A stretch of DNA of 64,000 nucleotides from Gordius sp. MW1 (GCA_964036665.1 OZ038527.1:26019901-26083900), one strand, 5' to 3'; shown: positions 9,675 through 21,729, counted from the first letter of the stretch. Translations and numbers: made by a program. Notes: generated by a model from the letters alone, not told the origin.

Positions 9675-11277
9675 TTTTTTTTATGTATATATTGTTTATT
9701 TGAACGTAAGAACATTATAAAAACGAAGTGTCAAAATTCGAAAAATATAGCGGATGTAAAACAAAATAAAAATATTATGATTCAAAAATGTCGCATGTGT
9801 CATCTTGTAAAAGTGGCCAACTGTCGGCCAGGGATTTAAAATTGTACTTAGCTATAAAAATACCAATTTTTTGTTTAAGTAAAAAATTAGTGGAATATTT
9901 AGAGGGCGGGCAGCGACGGCTGATTTCTTTAAAAAGCTTAAAGGCGGCCGGACCAAAAGTCCCAGAACACGAGGCAACGATAGGGGTAAAGATATTAGAT
10001 GGTAGGAGGGCCTGGTATTTAACCGTTTTGCGGTGTTCGGCGAGAGTCAGAGCGTTGTAGTTTTGGTTAGAGGGGGCGAAAATGTCTATGCAGGTGAAAT
10101 CCCATTTAAGGGGTAGACCATTTTGCCAAGGGATAAGGGTAGAGCCGTCTGGTCGCATCCTTCCCTCCAACGAAGGGTCTGACGGCTCTAAAACGGAGGG
10201 AATGTTGGCTTTTTTAAAAGCGGCTTGGATAAGGCTATTCACCTTTTCGTGCCTTATGTGTTTAAATTTATTGTAAAGGCAGTGTAGGGGATGCCTTGCA
10301 TAAATGTCTATGCTCTGGGAGCAGTTGCGGCAGGAATATTCCTTTGAATAGGGAATTCCTAGTCTGAGGGCGATGGCGTATGCTAGCTCTGGGTCCTCCA
10401 ACATCAATCCAGAAAGTGAGCTAGGATAAGCTTCAAGCCACTCGTGACCCGATCCGTCAAAAACTAAAGATTTAAGGTTGAAGGGCTGGCGGGCGTCGCA
10501 ACTCGATAAGAGGTAATCAACGGAGCGCGATACGAGGCCAGCATCCCAATCCTTTTGTCTAGAGGTTATGGGGAAGGGGGTCCCTGGGTTGACGTTGGCT
10601 GACCAGACGTCTAGGGCTTCTACAAACGACGGATCCTCATTTGTTGTGATTAAACGGTCGATCAATCCTTGGGCAGATTTATAAGAAGAGATAAACGCAG
10701 CTAACGAAATTGAGGTAGCTGGGCGTATGCCCAAGCCGCCAGCTTTAGTAGGTAAAGAGGCTTGGAGCCACGAGGAAGTGCTGAATTTGATATTAAGAAT
10801 TGCTTCTAAAGTATTCTTCATGAAGCTATCGTAGCTTTTTAAAATCTCGGGCAATAAAAAGGCTGAAGAGGACCGGAAGCAGTGTTGAATTTTTGAGATG
10901 TTGAAATAGTTTTTAATGATATAAAATGCGTGGTGTTTGGGGAGGGTATTAAGAATATCCATCTTCGATGTAAGAGTTGATAAGTGGCTATGTAAAAATT
11001 CTTTTAAGGCGATTTGCCCACTATTGGAGAGCCTAGATGAGTAAAACTCATCAATTCAACTTTTAAAAAGGGCTTAAAGATGGGAAATTTGTTGGTATCC
11101 GGGCACTGATATATCTCGCATTTAGAGATATTCAATCTCAAGTTTAGGGAGGTTTCATAATGTTGGATTAAAAGAATGGCCTTGGAAATTTCTTCAGGAG
11201 GGCCGCATAAGGTAGCATCGTCCAGGTACCAGACGTTTAATGATAATGAGCATTGGTTTGAGAGGGATTCAGTTAAA
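9675..11277 (-). mobile_element. 5'-truncated LINE (copy 1) with RT tail and PD-(D/E)XK-like endonuclease domain
   Basis: The minus strand reads, from 11277 down: the end of a reverse transcriptase with the catalytic box VWYLDDATL (near 11220), one frameshift near 11030, then a long open frame 10962-9775. That frame contains AGGLGIRPATSISLAAF, a Cys/His cluster (CRNC...HPLHC), and a restriction-enzyme-like endonuclease signature RPDGSTLIPW...WDFTCIDIFAP...KYQ, as in LINEs that encode a C-terminal nuclease. A 3' untranslated part and an A-tail (T tract at 9672-9682) end it. The 5' part of RT is missing. Two further copies lie at 8.1 kb and 43.6-48.3 kb. Confidence 0.85.
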
Positions 11278-11707
11278 AGTAATCAAAATCTGTGGAATCA
11301 ATTAGTTTCATAAATCGCACTTTAATTTGTCGATTAAATTTTAAACATCCTCATGGAAGTAGCCAGGAAATTGAAATTAGAGGGGGGGCAATAATAAGGG
11401 ACCATTTTTTAAATTTTAGCCATAATTTGATAAAATATCTAAGATTTTTTGGATTTAAAGGGGGGCATCCGCCTGTCTCTGCCACCCCCTAGCTACGCCC
11501 ATGCACACCGCAATTTTTCTTAGTCTCGCGTTGGATACCAAAATTTGAAACACGTTCGAAAGGGATTCGTCTAAAATTTTTTAAAGCTTTCGTGTCGGGT
11601 TCCGGTTGAAAATTTTTACAATGCATTCGGGTCGGGTCGGGTTCGGGTTGAAAAAAAGTGACTTTACAGTTCTCTAGTTTGAAGGGGAAGGTTAAATTGT
11701 ACAATTT
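11278..11707. repeat. 430-bp direct repeat, right copy
   Basis: It is the partner of 9245-9674. It includes a second copy of the family B MITE at 11352-11503 and the right end of the family E element (GTGACTTTACAGTTCTCTAG). Confidence 0.85.
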
Positions 11708-11825
11708 GCCCGAGATGAATTTAATCTGAGGTGGTGGAAAATGAAATTATTGTTTTTCACAAAATGATTTAAGCTCGACACAATTAGTATATAATGGCTC
11801 TACTTTTTTTTTAAATTAATCCTAA

Positions 11826-11918
11826 TTCCGTGTTGGCTTTATTTGGTCAACCATTGGTCTGCATCAGTTCAGTCGACCAAAGCCAAAGGTCGACCAAACA
11901 AAACAAAAACCAACACGA
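11826..11918. repeat. Family A hAT MITE, short
   Basis: The arms CGTGTTGGCTTTATTTGGTC and GACCAAACAAAACAAAAACC are inverted and end in CAACACGA. It is the smallest recognisable member of the family here. Confidence 0.55.
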
Positions 11919-11952
11919 TTATACTTTATGTTTCGACGACAACTGTCATTAA

Positions 11953-12136
11953 CATGGGCGTAGCCAGGTTTTGGATTGGGGGGGGGGGAGGGGCGACACG
12001 TTCAAAAGTTTAATTGGGGGGGGGGGGCAAAACATAAAATTTTTAAGGCTTTTTGCATGTAAATTTTTTTTTCTCGCCATTTAAGGAAAAGGCGGCCGCC
12101 CCCCCCCCCTGCCCCCCCCCCCTGGCTACGCCCATG
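11953..12136. repeat. Family B hAT MITE with clear duplication
   Basis: The ends CATGGGCGTAGCCAGG and CCTGGCTACGCCCATG are perfect inverted repeats. Flanks GTCATTAA and GTCATTAT match at 7 of 8. The G tracts on the left and C tracts on the right could pair into a long hairpin. Confidence 0.9.
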
Positions 12137-13066
12137 GTCATTATTAAATGCATACTTATCTATATTCTTATTCATATGATTTGTATATCGCCATAAAAAC
12201 GTTTGGTGTTTCAGTTTTCCTCTTTTATATCTTGAACTTAAACCATGATTTATAAACCCTTTACAATATGCTAATATAAAAACTCGTAATTTTTTTTCCC
12301 CTTTGAGTTGGATTTAATCTAATTTAACGTCACTCACTCTAAAGGACGTTTTGTGTGTACAGATTTCTATCGCCATTTTTGTCAACTCTTAGTAGTACCT
12401 GGTCAAACTTATTTTTTTATTCAGGCCAAGCGTTTTAATAAGCTTTGGCCATCGTTATCTTGCTATTAAATCAATCGAAAAGCGTCAAAATTTTTTATCA
12501 GCCGGTCCAACATCGACTTTAAAGGGCTAACTATGATTTTTTGGCAGATAATTTTTGAATTGGCCGAATGAGCTTTTTCATGATATGATTGTGGTTTTAT
12601 TAATAATTATTTATTTATGTGGTTTTTTATGCTTTAACAGGTTTTTATGATGTTTTTTTCATTAATTTTTATGGCAAACTCCTTTGTTCGCTTATATTTG
12701 ATGACCTTGGTACCACACTGGTTTATGAATCGCTTTTATATGAAATTTTTATGAGCTGGTTTTAAGCAATACCCTTGGAAACTATTTACTTTTTGAGCTA
12801 TATTTAAAAGTCTTTAACAATTATTAGTTGTGGAAAAGTTGCTTTGAGCTCAAATAATTATAGATGTTTTGACGAGGGCAATTGTGCTAGATTTGCAATG
12901 AGTTTTTCAAAACTTTTTAACACGTATACGTTGTCAAACCCTATGTGTTGTATATCTTACTACTTGTACCTTTGTTTGCTAAACGTTTTAAAAAATATTT
13001 AAAGTTTTATCGTAAAATTTAAATAAACTTCCTTATATTTTACCCATTTTAATGGTCAAACTTAAT

Positions 13067-13492
13067 AGCTAGACTGCTCATCATCTTTAAATAAGTGTAC
13101 CATAAATAAGGGAAGGAAGGACATTTAGATTATAGTAATTTTGGTTAATTAAAGTGTTTTTAAAATGTAATACAAAAAATTGGACTAATAAACATAAACC
13201 AGCATTTTAAAATAAAAACCTTACAAAATTCATAAAAATATTAAATAAAAAATGCTGTGATGCCGCGATGTTAAAGCAATTTAGTGCCATCGCATTTAAT
13301 AAATAATCATTTATTAAAGTTCTTTTCTATTTATTAAATAATGAGCAAGGTAAATTCACTTTTTCTGTTATAACAACGAAATGGTACACAGTAGAAAGAC
13401 ATGGGAAATGGTTAAATTCAAAATGGTGGATATAATGGTACACATTTTACCATATAAAATATATGACACCAGCAGTCCATAGATATAATGCC
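13067..13492. repeat. Mutator-like MITE (family D)
   Basis: GCTAGACTGCTCATCATC at the left, TTTAGTGCCATCGCATTTAA inside and ACCAGCAGTCCATAGATA at the right match the family. The ends are decayed and no flanking duplication is visible. Confidence 0.65.
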
Positions 13493-13656
13493 TCCAATTG
13501 ATCATATACGTTTTAATACATTTTTTTGGTATTATCTCATACCTCTGTGATTTTATCTTAGCGATTCTACTAATTTAAATATTTTTATTTTTCCCGAAAG
13601 TTTTTTCATCAACCGCCTCATCAAAACCCTCACCCCCCCCCCTCCCGCCCCCTGTC

Positions 13657-15084
13657 ATGTGGGGTGATGAGGGTACGGACCCGGACGACGACAATGAATC
13701 ATTGGGTTTAGCGACATCTAGCGGATATTTTAAAATGGCTGATAGCCACTCCAACGCAGGCTTCAAGGATGGTTACCAAAACGCCTACAATGAATTCTAC
13801 TCCAAAGCTTTCGAGCGAAACTCGCACCTTTCGCTCGCTCTCAATTTTACTTTGGCCCGTTATAAGGCTTATTGCAACGGTATTACTAGTGTTGTAAAGA
13901 CATGGGTTTTATTTGGTCGACCTTTGGTTAAGCTAAAACTAATGGTCGACACTCTAGTCTATTTTTTAAATTTTGACTAAGTTTAGAGGTTGACTTTTTG
14001 GTCTGTTTATGTTTAGTCCACAAACCAAAAGTCGACCAAACCATACCCAGCCGTTTTTACAACATTAGTATTAACACTCTTTTAAAAATCAATTGAAAAT
14101 TTTCTATACTATACAAACACATACATATTACCTCAGGGGTATAATTGAAAAATTCGGGATTTCGACACTTTATCTCCTATACCATACATGACTTTTAGGA
14201 ATAAAGAGGGATGGTCCAGGAGAAAAGGGGGAGCTGGCGGGTGCTTTGCTAGTTCAATTGCAAAATCTGGAAAGGGGTTTGGGGAGCGAAGAGCTATTGA
14301 GCTACTTCAACACTCCCGGACTGGGAGAATTAACATTAACAGGTACGTTTTAAGTGGTGTGTTAGCGCCAATCTTGATATTTTGATTAGAAAGTATGAAA
14401 ATATCGATTTTTATGTTGGATTATCATCATGGGCATGTGTGAAATATTATTATTAGGTGTACTTGATTGTGCTTGTTGGCATTTAAATTTTAGGATTTTT
14501 TAGGTTAAACGATATTATCGAGAAGGGTTTTGTTTGGTCGACCTTTGGAACTAAACTGTCGGCTCTGGTCTGTTTTTCAAATTTCGACTAAGACTTTAGG
14601 CTGACTAAGTTTGTTTATGTTTAGTCGACTCAACCAATGGTAGATCAAACAAAACCCGGCCGTCTTTACAGCATTACGAGAAACTTTTTAAAACAAACCA
14701 TTTATTAATTTTAACATGTAATTCATGCACAATAATTGGTTGGAAAAATATATTTTCTGCTTTATCTGTCTAAATTTTTTCCCGGTACTTGTTATTTATG
14801 ATTGGTTTTCGTAGTTCTGAAGTTCTTAGTCACATACAATATATATAAGGCATGGTAAAGTCTGTATGACACTCAATAATAAATATTTACTCTTTTTATT
14901 TTTGCTAGAAAATTCGAATTCATCCTTGACAGAACTTACATCGGGCGATTTAGAAAAAATTGTGCTCAGTGAACAAAGCTCAGTTCAAACACCGACTTGC
15001 ATTTTAGAAACTCTCGACGTTTTAAAAAGATGCGAAATATTTTTCACTCAAAATTCCCTCGCTTATTCAATAGTTCCGCATTGA
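13657..15084 (+). CDS. YAE1: YAE1-like protein, three exons, complete
   Basis: Exons 13657-13879, 14199-14342 and 14909-15084 join through phase-1 introns and give 180 residues. In the middle exon the correct frame is not the longest open frame; the spliced one reads GIKRDGPGEKGELAGALLVQ. Residues about 30-75 (AGFKDGYQNAYNEFYSKAFE, then a helix ending LARYKAYCNG) have the spacing of the YAE1/LTO1 deca-GX3 region, though several glycines are replaced. The C-terminus has CILETLDVLKRC, resembling the YAE1 tail. Family members deliver Fe-S clusters to the ribosome-recycling factor ABCE1/Rli1 in the cytosol. The acidic N-terminus (GTDPDDDNESL) also fits. A family A MITE begins 8 bp inside intron 1 and another lies in intron 2. 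Gene structure is well supported; the family name is a moderate inference. Confidence 0.68.
13887..14067. repeat. Family A hAT MITE in YAE1-like intron 1
   Basis: The end TAGTGTTGTAAAGACATGGG and the inverse CCCAGCCGTTTTTACAAC bound the element. The flanking GTATTAC and GTATTAA resemble a target duplication. Only 7 bp separate it from the splice donor. Confidence 0.75.
14511..14677. repeat. Family A hAT MITE in YAE1-like intron 2
   Basis: GGGTTTTGTTTGGTCGACC on the left and CAAACAAAACCCGGCCGTC on the right are inverted. The extreme left end is decayed. Confidence 0.65.
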
Positions 15085-16308
15085 AGCATTTTTGATTTTA
15101 CAGATTTTTTATTATTGCTGATAAAAATATACTTGGAAATAGTTATGCTTCATCTCAGGTGTTTTTATTATTAAATAGTATATAAATGTTATTTTATTTA
15201 TACTTTAAGAGAAATAATTGTTTCTTAAATCTTTAATTTAAGGGTAATAATTTTTATCGGTACCAGGGGGCGTTACTGTGATATTCTATCCGCAAGGAGT
15301 ATACCAACAGAAATGTATGCGGGAGAGATAATAATACAAATTTTAATATTTTGCATTGGGCTACTATATAAAGTTAATTTTAAACAATAGATCGATTTTC
15401 ATTGAGTGGGGAAATCTTGCTAGGGCCTTGCCTGTGACAACCTTAAGGAGCACGAATTTATACTAGTGAAATAAGTTGAAGGCAAGAGTTTTCTGGTAGA
15501 AACCGGCACTTGTTTTTAGAATCAAAGTTAGTTATGGTTTCTGATTCGTCAAGATTCGTATAATTTTTTGTGATCTATATTAAAGAATTTCTAAACAAGC
15601 ATAAACATCGAAATCGAAAACCTGGGGTCGTGAAGGAAAACGTTAAGGAATATGTACTTTTATTAACTAATGTAATACCATAATATTTTTTCAAAGGGGT
15701 CGGGGGTGCAAACAAATTAAATAAAGTTAAGTTGGACGTTATTAGGAGGTTTAAATATTGAAACTTCTCATGTTCCTTAGATGTAGGTCTGAAATAAAGC
15801 ACAAAAAGGGTTGGCAAAGTCTTATCGCAACGCAATACAAATCTATGAATTAATAAAATTTCAAAATTAAATATGTTTTATAAAAATGAAATTAAATGCA
15901 CAAATAAAATTAAAACCTTGTTACAATTTTACACTTTAGTTTAGATTTGTAAAAACAAACGTTGATATCTATTGTTATCTATTATAACTATCTGGCTTAA
16001 ATTCATAGAAGTAATAATAAAGCAGAACCAGAGCGTCAACAGGAGCATGGTTTAAAAAGTATATTTATACTGGATATGATTAATGTGACATATATTCTAT
16101 ATTCTAGCACGTTCATATTTTTGGTTAATAAAATGTTAAATCAGCTGAGACAAAACCTTAAAGTTATTTCTCTATTTTTTTGAATACGCTAACCATTCTA
16201 GATAACTTTGATTACCAAAAAATATCAGCAGGTGTATAAACCATGTGAAATTTCTTCATGCATTCATTTTTTAAATTTGATGTAAATCCAAATTTTTAAA
16301 TAATCATA
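15085..16308. other. Intergenic between YAE1-like and LMBR1 genes
   Basis: AT-rich with no exon I can support. The minus-strand open frame at 15575-15835 has no recognisable similarity. It should hold the LMBR1 promoter. Confidence 0.5.
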
Positions 16309-19300
16309 ATGTCAGAAGAAGATGAGAAAGAAACTAGATTTAATAATACCGTTAGAGAAAATATAGTAATATTTGTTTTTTGTATTTAATGAACTGGACT
16401 TTTAGGTGTGCTTAATATTTTTCACGGGATTATACCTTGTTTCATCTTTTGTTTTAACATTATTGTGGCAAAAAACTGATTTGGGAGTTACCTTCACAGG
16501 TTTTTTAGTTAATTTATAATAATAAATTAAAATTGCTTTAGATATTGAAGAAGTATTAATACCAAGGATCTCGTCAGTATATAATATATGTAATAAGGTT
16601 TTATCTTAGATTTTAGTTTTGGGATTTCAGCTTTCTCTTTGGCGATATGCTTTGCATCTTCATTCCTTCTTCCATTTTCCATCTTGAGCAATGAAATACT
16701 AATAATATATCCAGATAATGAATATCTAAATTGGCTCAATACACCATTAATTAATAGTAAATTTTATCAAATATTGATGGAATTTTAAATATATGTTGTG
16801 CTATTGACACATATATTTTTAGGTTTATGGACTTATATATATCTACTTTCTAATTTGTGCCTTTTTATATTGTTGCCATTTGCATATTTCTTTGCAGAAT
16901 CTACAGGATTTTATGGATTGCGCAAGGTATATGTCAGTATTTGAAAAAAGCAATACTATAACTGTAAAATCATAGTGTATTGTTTGCTTTTTCTTTCTAG
17001 GGAATTATAAATCGCTTGTATGAAACTACAATAGTTTGCTTCCTTTATGGTATAATGATATCAGGAATATCTTGGCTAATTTTTTCAGCTATTCTCGTTG
17101 ATGAGGCTTCTCATTCACATAAATTATGGACTTGTAAGTTATATTTACCAAATTATATAGTTGTGTTTTTTCTTAGATCTTTGGAGTTATTATATCCCCT
17201 TTTCATACCATTGTATCTCTCTTTTTGGTGTAATAACCCTACTGGGTAAGTAGTCTTATAATTATTTTAACTTGTTTTAACCTATAATTTGTATGAATTT
17301 TGATGAACTCCACCTTTTTAGACTATCTTATTGCTAAAGAATAAACTTTTAAAATCTAATATTTCCTCAATGTTCTAACTTTGCTTTTCATCTACTAATT
17401 ATATATATTGATATGAGCATGAGTTTTATTGCAATAATAACATCTCTTTTTTATTTTAAAAGGGTAATATAACAATAAAATAATATCTATTGTGAGCAAA
17501 ATTGTGACTAAGCCTAAAAGTTGACTAAACAAACCAAAGACCTTTAGTCGTTTCTCATAAATAGACCACACCAAAATTTAGCCACAATCTGGTTTATAAC
17601 ACTCGAGGGACTCCATAAAAAGTCTTTTTAACTATTTAAAAAATTTTTAATTGAAATATATTGATTCCATATGTTTTTTCCAAGTTTCAACCCCAGTTGG
17701 ATTTGCGCGTATTTTTGATGTTATCGGTGAACTAGTTATCAGACCAACGGTATATTTAAATAATATCCTCACTTAAAGCTAACCATTTGTTTAGCCACTT
17801 CACGATTTAAAGGATGAGATGTATGCCGTAAAAATGCAAGAAACATATTTAAAGCAAAGAATTTTGCTGGGCACATTCCAAAATTGTATGTAGTTTCGTA
17901 GTTATGTTGTAAAAACGGCTGGGTTTTGGTTTTGTTTGGTCGGCTTTTGATTTTAGTCGGCTAAACTTAAACAACCAAAGGTTTCGCCAAGAAATGTTTG
18001 GTCTATTTATGCCACTAAGAAAAACAGACACTAAAAAACCTGGTCTCTAAGGTCGACCAAACAAAACCAAAACTCAGCCGCTTTTACAACACTACTTCAT
18101 AGTTTTATTCTTACACATTTTTAAAATAGCACCAGCAAATAGTTAAAACAAAATTTAGTGTTATAACTAAAATGAACCCTTAATTTAGGATATTCTCTTT
18201 ATAAATACAAAAATTTAATATATAAATATTGCTAACTCATTATCAATATACCTTATCAACTTAAGATTCTGCATTGCCCCAAACCGACTCCATGCCGACC
18301 GAATACCAAATCGACTTGGGAACTTTCCAGGGTTCGGTCGACCGAACCTTCAAAAGTTCTAATGTCCGGCGGCTGCAAAAGTTGAAGTTACAATACGCGA
18401 TCATGCAACAGCGGGTGGGCCGTTTGAAAGTTCTAGTTTCAACTTCATTTTGGAAGCGCAACATTAATTACCCTTTCGCCATGCTCTTAATTTTACTATT
18501 AACCGTAAATTTCTTTTAATTGCTATGCAATTTATGGACTCGTTTTTGGTTGTCTGTCCGTCCTGTCCACCTCGTAATTTTTTAGTAAATGCCGTGGAAA
18601 ATTATGCGGGTAATAGAGGCTGTGGACTTATGCTTCTGTAAAAGACTTTTGCTTTCCCACCTAGACTAGCTAATGACCGGCTTTAATTTTTTCGACCTCG
18701 CCCGAGCCTAAATTCCATTATTGTTTATGGGCCCGACTGATTACCTTTTTATATAAATTCCTTTTGGCAATTGTCTAGGTTGTTGCTAACGGATAATTGC
18801 TAAACTGGTTAAATAATTCCTTGCAATTTAATGATGGTCCTTGCCTTCTTCTACTTTGTTTGACCCCGGCCCGAGACCGAAATCCATGTTAATTGCTATT
18901 TATTTTTGATGCTTTATGAATTTCTTTTGGCGACTTGTCTGAGTACATTATATAATATTGGTTGGCAAAAAAATGGGAAAAATCGGAATTTGTTTGTCAT
19001 GATTTTTGAAACTAGATCAAGGAGTTTTTATTAAAATTTAAAGTTTTTTTTTGTCAATTTTATCTTTTTCCCATTTTACCAAATTAATTTTATATTTTTT
19101 TTTAATTTTGATTTGAAACAGGGCATCTCAGTCGTGATTGTAGGCGTTCACTCGCTTGAATTGCTATTAGACGAAAAAGCGTTGCCTTCATTCTCCAAAG
19201 TTCTTTTAATATATTTTAGAATATATTTTATGTATTCATAGACTAGATAGACTGCTCATCAACTTTAAACAAGTGTACCGTTTTTCCGCCATTTTGATAT

Positions 19301-21283
19301 GTGCACAAATAAGGGTATGACGGGGATATTATGATAATTTTGGTTTATTAAAGTGTGTTTTAAAACGTAATAGAAAAAATATTGAACTACTTAAACATTA
19401 AAAACAGCTTATATAATCATTTACAAAATCCATAAAAATAAAAAATAAAAATACAGTGATGTTGCGATGTTAAAGCAATTTAGTGCCATCTGCATTTTAT
19501 CAATAATCATTTTTTTATTTAAGAATTAATGAGGAAGGTAAATTCACATTTTCCGTTTTAACAATGGGGTACATTGCTGAAAGGTATGGGAAACTTTAAA
19601 ATAATGCAACACATTTCACCATCTGAAACATATGACATGAGCAGTCTTGTAGTCTATAAATATATATTACAAGGTTTTTCTTTAACTTTGAACATCTTGA
19701 CTCCCCTCCCGCACACTTGTAGGAGGGGAAAGGGGGATCATTTAAAACTTTTGAAAGGAGTGTCTTCCCCACCCCTTGGCAAAAAATCGACAAATGTCTA
19801 GCAAAAACCATCAAATTATAAAAAGGTGCAAAGTCAATTGCAAGAGTAGCGAAAACATATACATGGAAAGGGAGAAAATAAGTTGCATACGAAGGAAAAG
19901 AGAGAAAGAGCGTTCTTTTACAAAAGCTTTGATTGATCCCTTTTGTCTCCTACTAGTGGCGGGAGGGGAGTCAAGATGTTCAAACATTAAAAAAAACGCT
20001 GTATACGTATATATATATATATATATATATCATATTTTGTCATTTTAATAGCTACATTGTTTAATTTTTCTTATTTTAACGTTTGCAAATGCAGCACATC
20101 AACATCGGCAAGAATTCGTTGTCTCTGATCGGGCCTTTGGGCGCATTAATGGAGATCGTGATTATATTGTGAGTTCCTTTATCCTTCAGCAATTTCTAAC
20201 AAAATTCCGATTTTTTACTAAAATTCCACAAAATCTTTTGCTACAATACTGTTTTTAGATACGTGAAGATAGCCAGTATTATCGGTTTCATGGGTCTACC
20301 CTGTTTGTCGGGCCTGAAACCCAAGCTGAAATCAACTTCCTCGACCATCATAATCATAGATTGTGGGTTATTGCTCATTCTCACTTCGGCTTTTCCCGTC
20401 TTAACACGTACCCTAGGTTTCCTCTCATTCACTATTTTAAGTTTTAACTTTAAATAAATTTTGTTCTTGGTGTTGTGATATTATTAAGAGTAGGAATTGA
20501 TTGAGGCGGGAATTTTATTTAGTTTATATTGAGAAACTAGTAAATTTTCAAATTTATTTTTTAGTTTTTCTTCATTTTGCTTGCATAATATTAGTTAGTC
20601 CCCTTGATCCAGCTGCCTGCCAATCTGTTTTCAATTATCTATTGTTATTACTGCATCGAACTTATACAAACAGTCCACTTTTTTCAAAACTAGCCATTAA
20701 CAACTTTTTGAAAACTAATAAGGGCCATATTATGATTAAAAATCTTGGTTATAGCCTGTCAGTCAATATATCTTTAAGGTGCATTTTTTTATCTAAAAAT
20801 TTAAATATTTTTTAATTTCTATCAAATTAACGTTCATTGTCAAGTTCTTAACTAATTTGTTTGTTTGGAAGTCGCCACAGGTACAATTTCCACCTCACCT
20901 ATGCTTAATTAAATGACCCAAGCTTTAAGTTTTTTGTCGTAGCACCGATGAATTTGTTATCTAAATGTGCGTTCCCTTGGTTTTAAATTATTTCGTAATA
21001 TTTGAGTTTTATACATATAAAAAAGCAATAATATTCATTCTTATAAACTTTCTGTCTCTATTGACTTCGATTAGGCATAACGAAATTTGATTTGTTGGGA
21101 GATTTTGGGAAATTGCGTTGGCTCGGCAACTTCTACCTCGTCCTAACCTACAACTTAGCCTTCGTTGCCGCTACAGCTTGGTGCCTTGCCACTAAATTTA
21201 CCAAAGCCATCAAGGAGGAACTCTATCGTCGCCTCTTTTCTCCCCTCCTTAATTCCCCCGTTTTTCAAGGCATTTCACTCTAA
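16309..21283 (+). CDS. LMBR1L: LMBR1/LIMR-family multi-pass membrane receptor, 14 exons, complete
   Basis: Exons: 16309-16365, 16406-16499, 16542-16572, 16617-16756, 16823-16926, 17001-17133, 17177-17245, 17685-17749, 17795-17885, 18266-18504, 19122-19199, 20095-20168, 20259-20416, 21075-21283. All phases join to 513 residues; vertebrate relatives have about 490. Segments that track the family in order: RENIVCLIFFTGLYLVS, SLAICFASSFLLPFSILSNE, LLPFAYFFAES, STPVGFARIFDVIGELVIRP, the coiled segment LQKLKLQYAIMQQRV, NINYPFAMLLILLLT, SLELLLDEKALP, GFMGLPCLSGLKP, LTRTLGITKFDLLGDFGKL and GNFYLVLTYNLAF. The family has about nine membrane spans. LIMR is an endocytic lipocalin receptor and LMBR1L modulates Wnt signalling in mammals; the role here is inferred only. 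The first six introns are 40-74 nt; later ones reach 895 nt and hold repeats. Exons 10-14 are visibly GC-richer than exons 1-9. The donor of intron 11 (AAA|GTTCTT) is weak. Confidence 0.93.
17495..17606. repeat. Decayed family A MITE in LMBR1 intron 7
   Basis: AGTTGACTAAACAAACCAAAG and a right end GGTTTATAACACT are all that remain of the pattern, so the limits are approximate. Confidence 0.4.
17902..18094. repeat. Family A hAT MITE in LMBR1 intron 9
   Basis: TTATGTTGTAAAAACGGCTG and the inverse AGCCGCTTTTACAACACTA bound the element. Flanks TTTCGTAG and CTTCATAG match at 6 of 8, supporting an 8-bp duplication. It starts 16 bp after the donor. Confidence 0.8.
18516..18536 (-). other. Recurrent 21-bp near-palindromic motif, copy 2
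   Basis: It is the exact inverse of the motif at 3495-3515 and lies 11 bp after the donor of LMBR1 intron 10. The surrounding bases show no further similarity to the other copies. Confidence 0.6.
19238..19656. repeat. Mutator-like MITE (family D) in LMBR1 intron 11
   Basis: It runs from ATAGACTAGATAGACTGCTC to the inverted GAGCAGTCTTGTAGTCTAT (419 bp). The interior AAAGCAATTTAGTGCCATC is diagnostic of the family. It begins 38 bp after the exon. Confidence 0.8.
20008..20030. repeat. AT dinucleotide microsatellite in LMBR1 intron 11
   Basis: A short uninterrupted run of alternating A and T lies 65 bp before exon 12. Confidence 0.7.
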
Positions 21284-21399
21284 TCTATTATGTTCACACT
21301 TTACACTACCCCCCCTCCCCCCTTGAAGCTTAGGTGCAATATATGGCTTGATTAGCGACTAAGTCCACTGTTATAGCAATTTTACTTTATCGAATTGCA

Positions 21400-21536
21400 T
21401 ATGGGCGTAGCCAGGGGGTGGCAGGGAGGTGCGGCTGCCCCCCTCTCATGGCTTTAATTTTCCAAAAATTATAATTTTGCCCCTCCCTAAAGCATTATTG
21501 CCGCCTCCTCTAGTTCTAATCCTGGTTACGCCCGTG
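21400..21536. repeat. Family B hAT MITE
   Basis: TATGGGCGTAGCCAGGGGGT and the inverse ATCCTGGTTACGCCCGTG are its ends. Flanks GAATTGCA and GAATTGTA match at 7 of 8. Confidence 0.85.
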
Positions 21537-21729
21537 GAATTGTACATTATTACCTAGTATTAAAACTTTTCTTACACGTCAAAAACCGAGTACTTTGTTT
21601 TTTTAAGTTTTTGTCCTGACATCCGATCGTTACGTCACAAAATAATCATGGACCATCACCCTCTTTATTTTGCTATATAAATACCAAATTACTACTAAGT
21701 CGTTTCGCATCTTACCCACACACACATAT

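Larger units (their letters stand above)
11708..13656. other. Intergenic, repeat-rich, no gene recognised
   Basis: Apart from the elements listed separately (11826-11918, 11953-12136, 13067-13492) this is AT-rich DNA without a readable exon or conserved protein similarity that I can see. Confidence 0.5.

Noticed and set aside
9788-10276. Plus-strand open frames opposite the LINE
   Set aside because: They are complementary-strand shadows of the RT/nuclease frame.
14188-14385. Open frame reading through YAE1-like exon 2
   Set aside because: The spliced phase requires another frame, which joins both neighbours without a stop; the longer frame runs into the intron.
17016-17249. Open frame across LMBR1 exons 6-7 as one exon
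   Set aside because: Family similarity switches frame at a GT...AG pair (17134-17176), so the frame after 17133 is coincidental.
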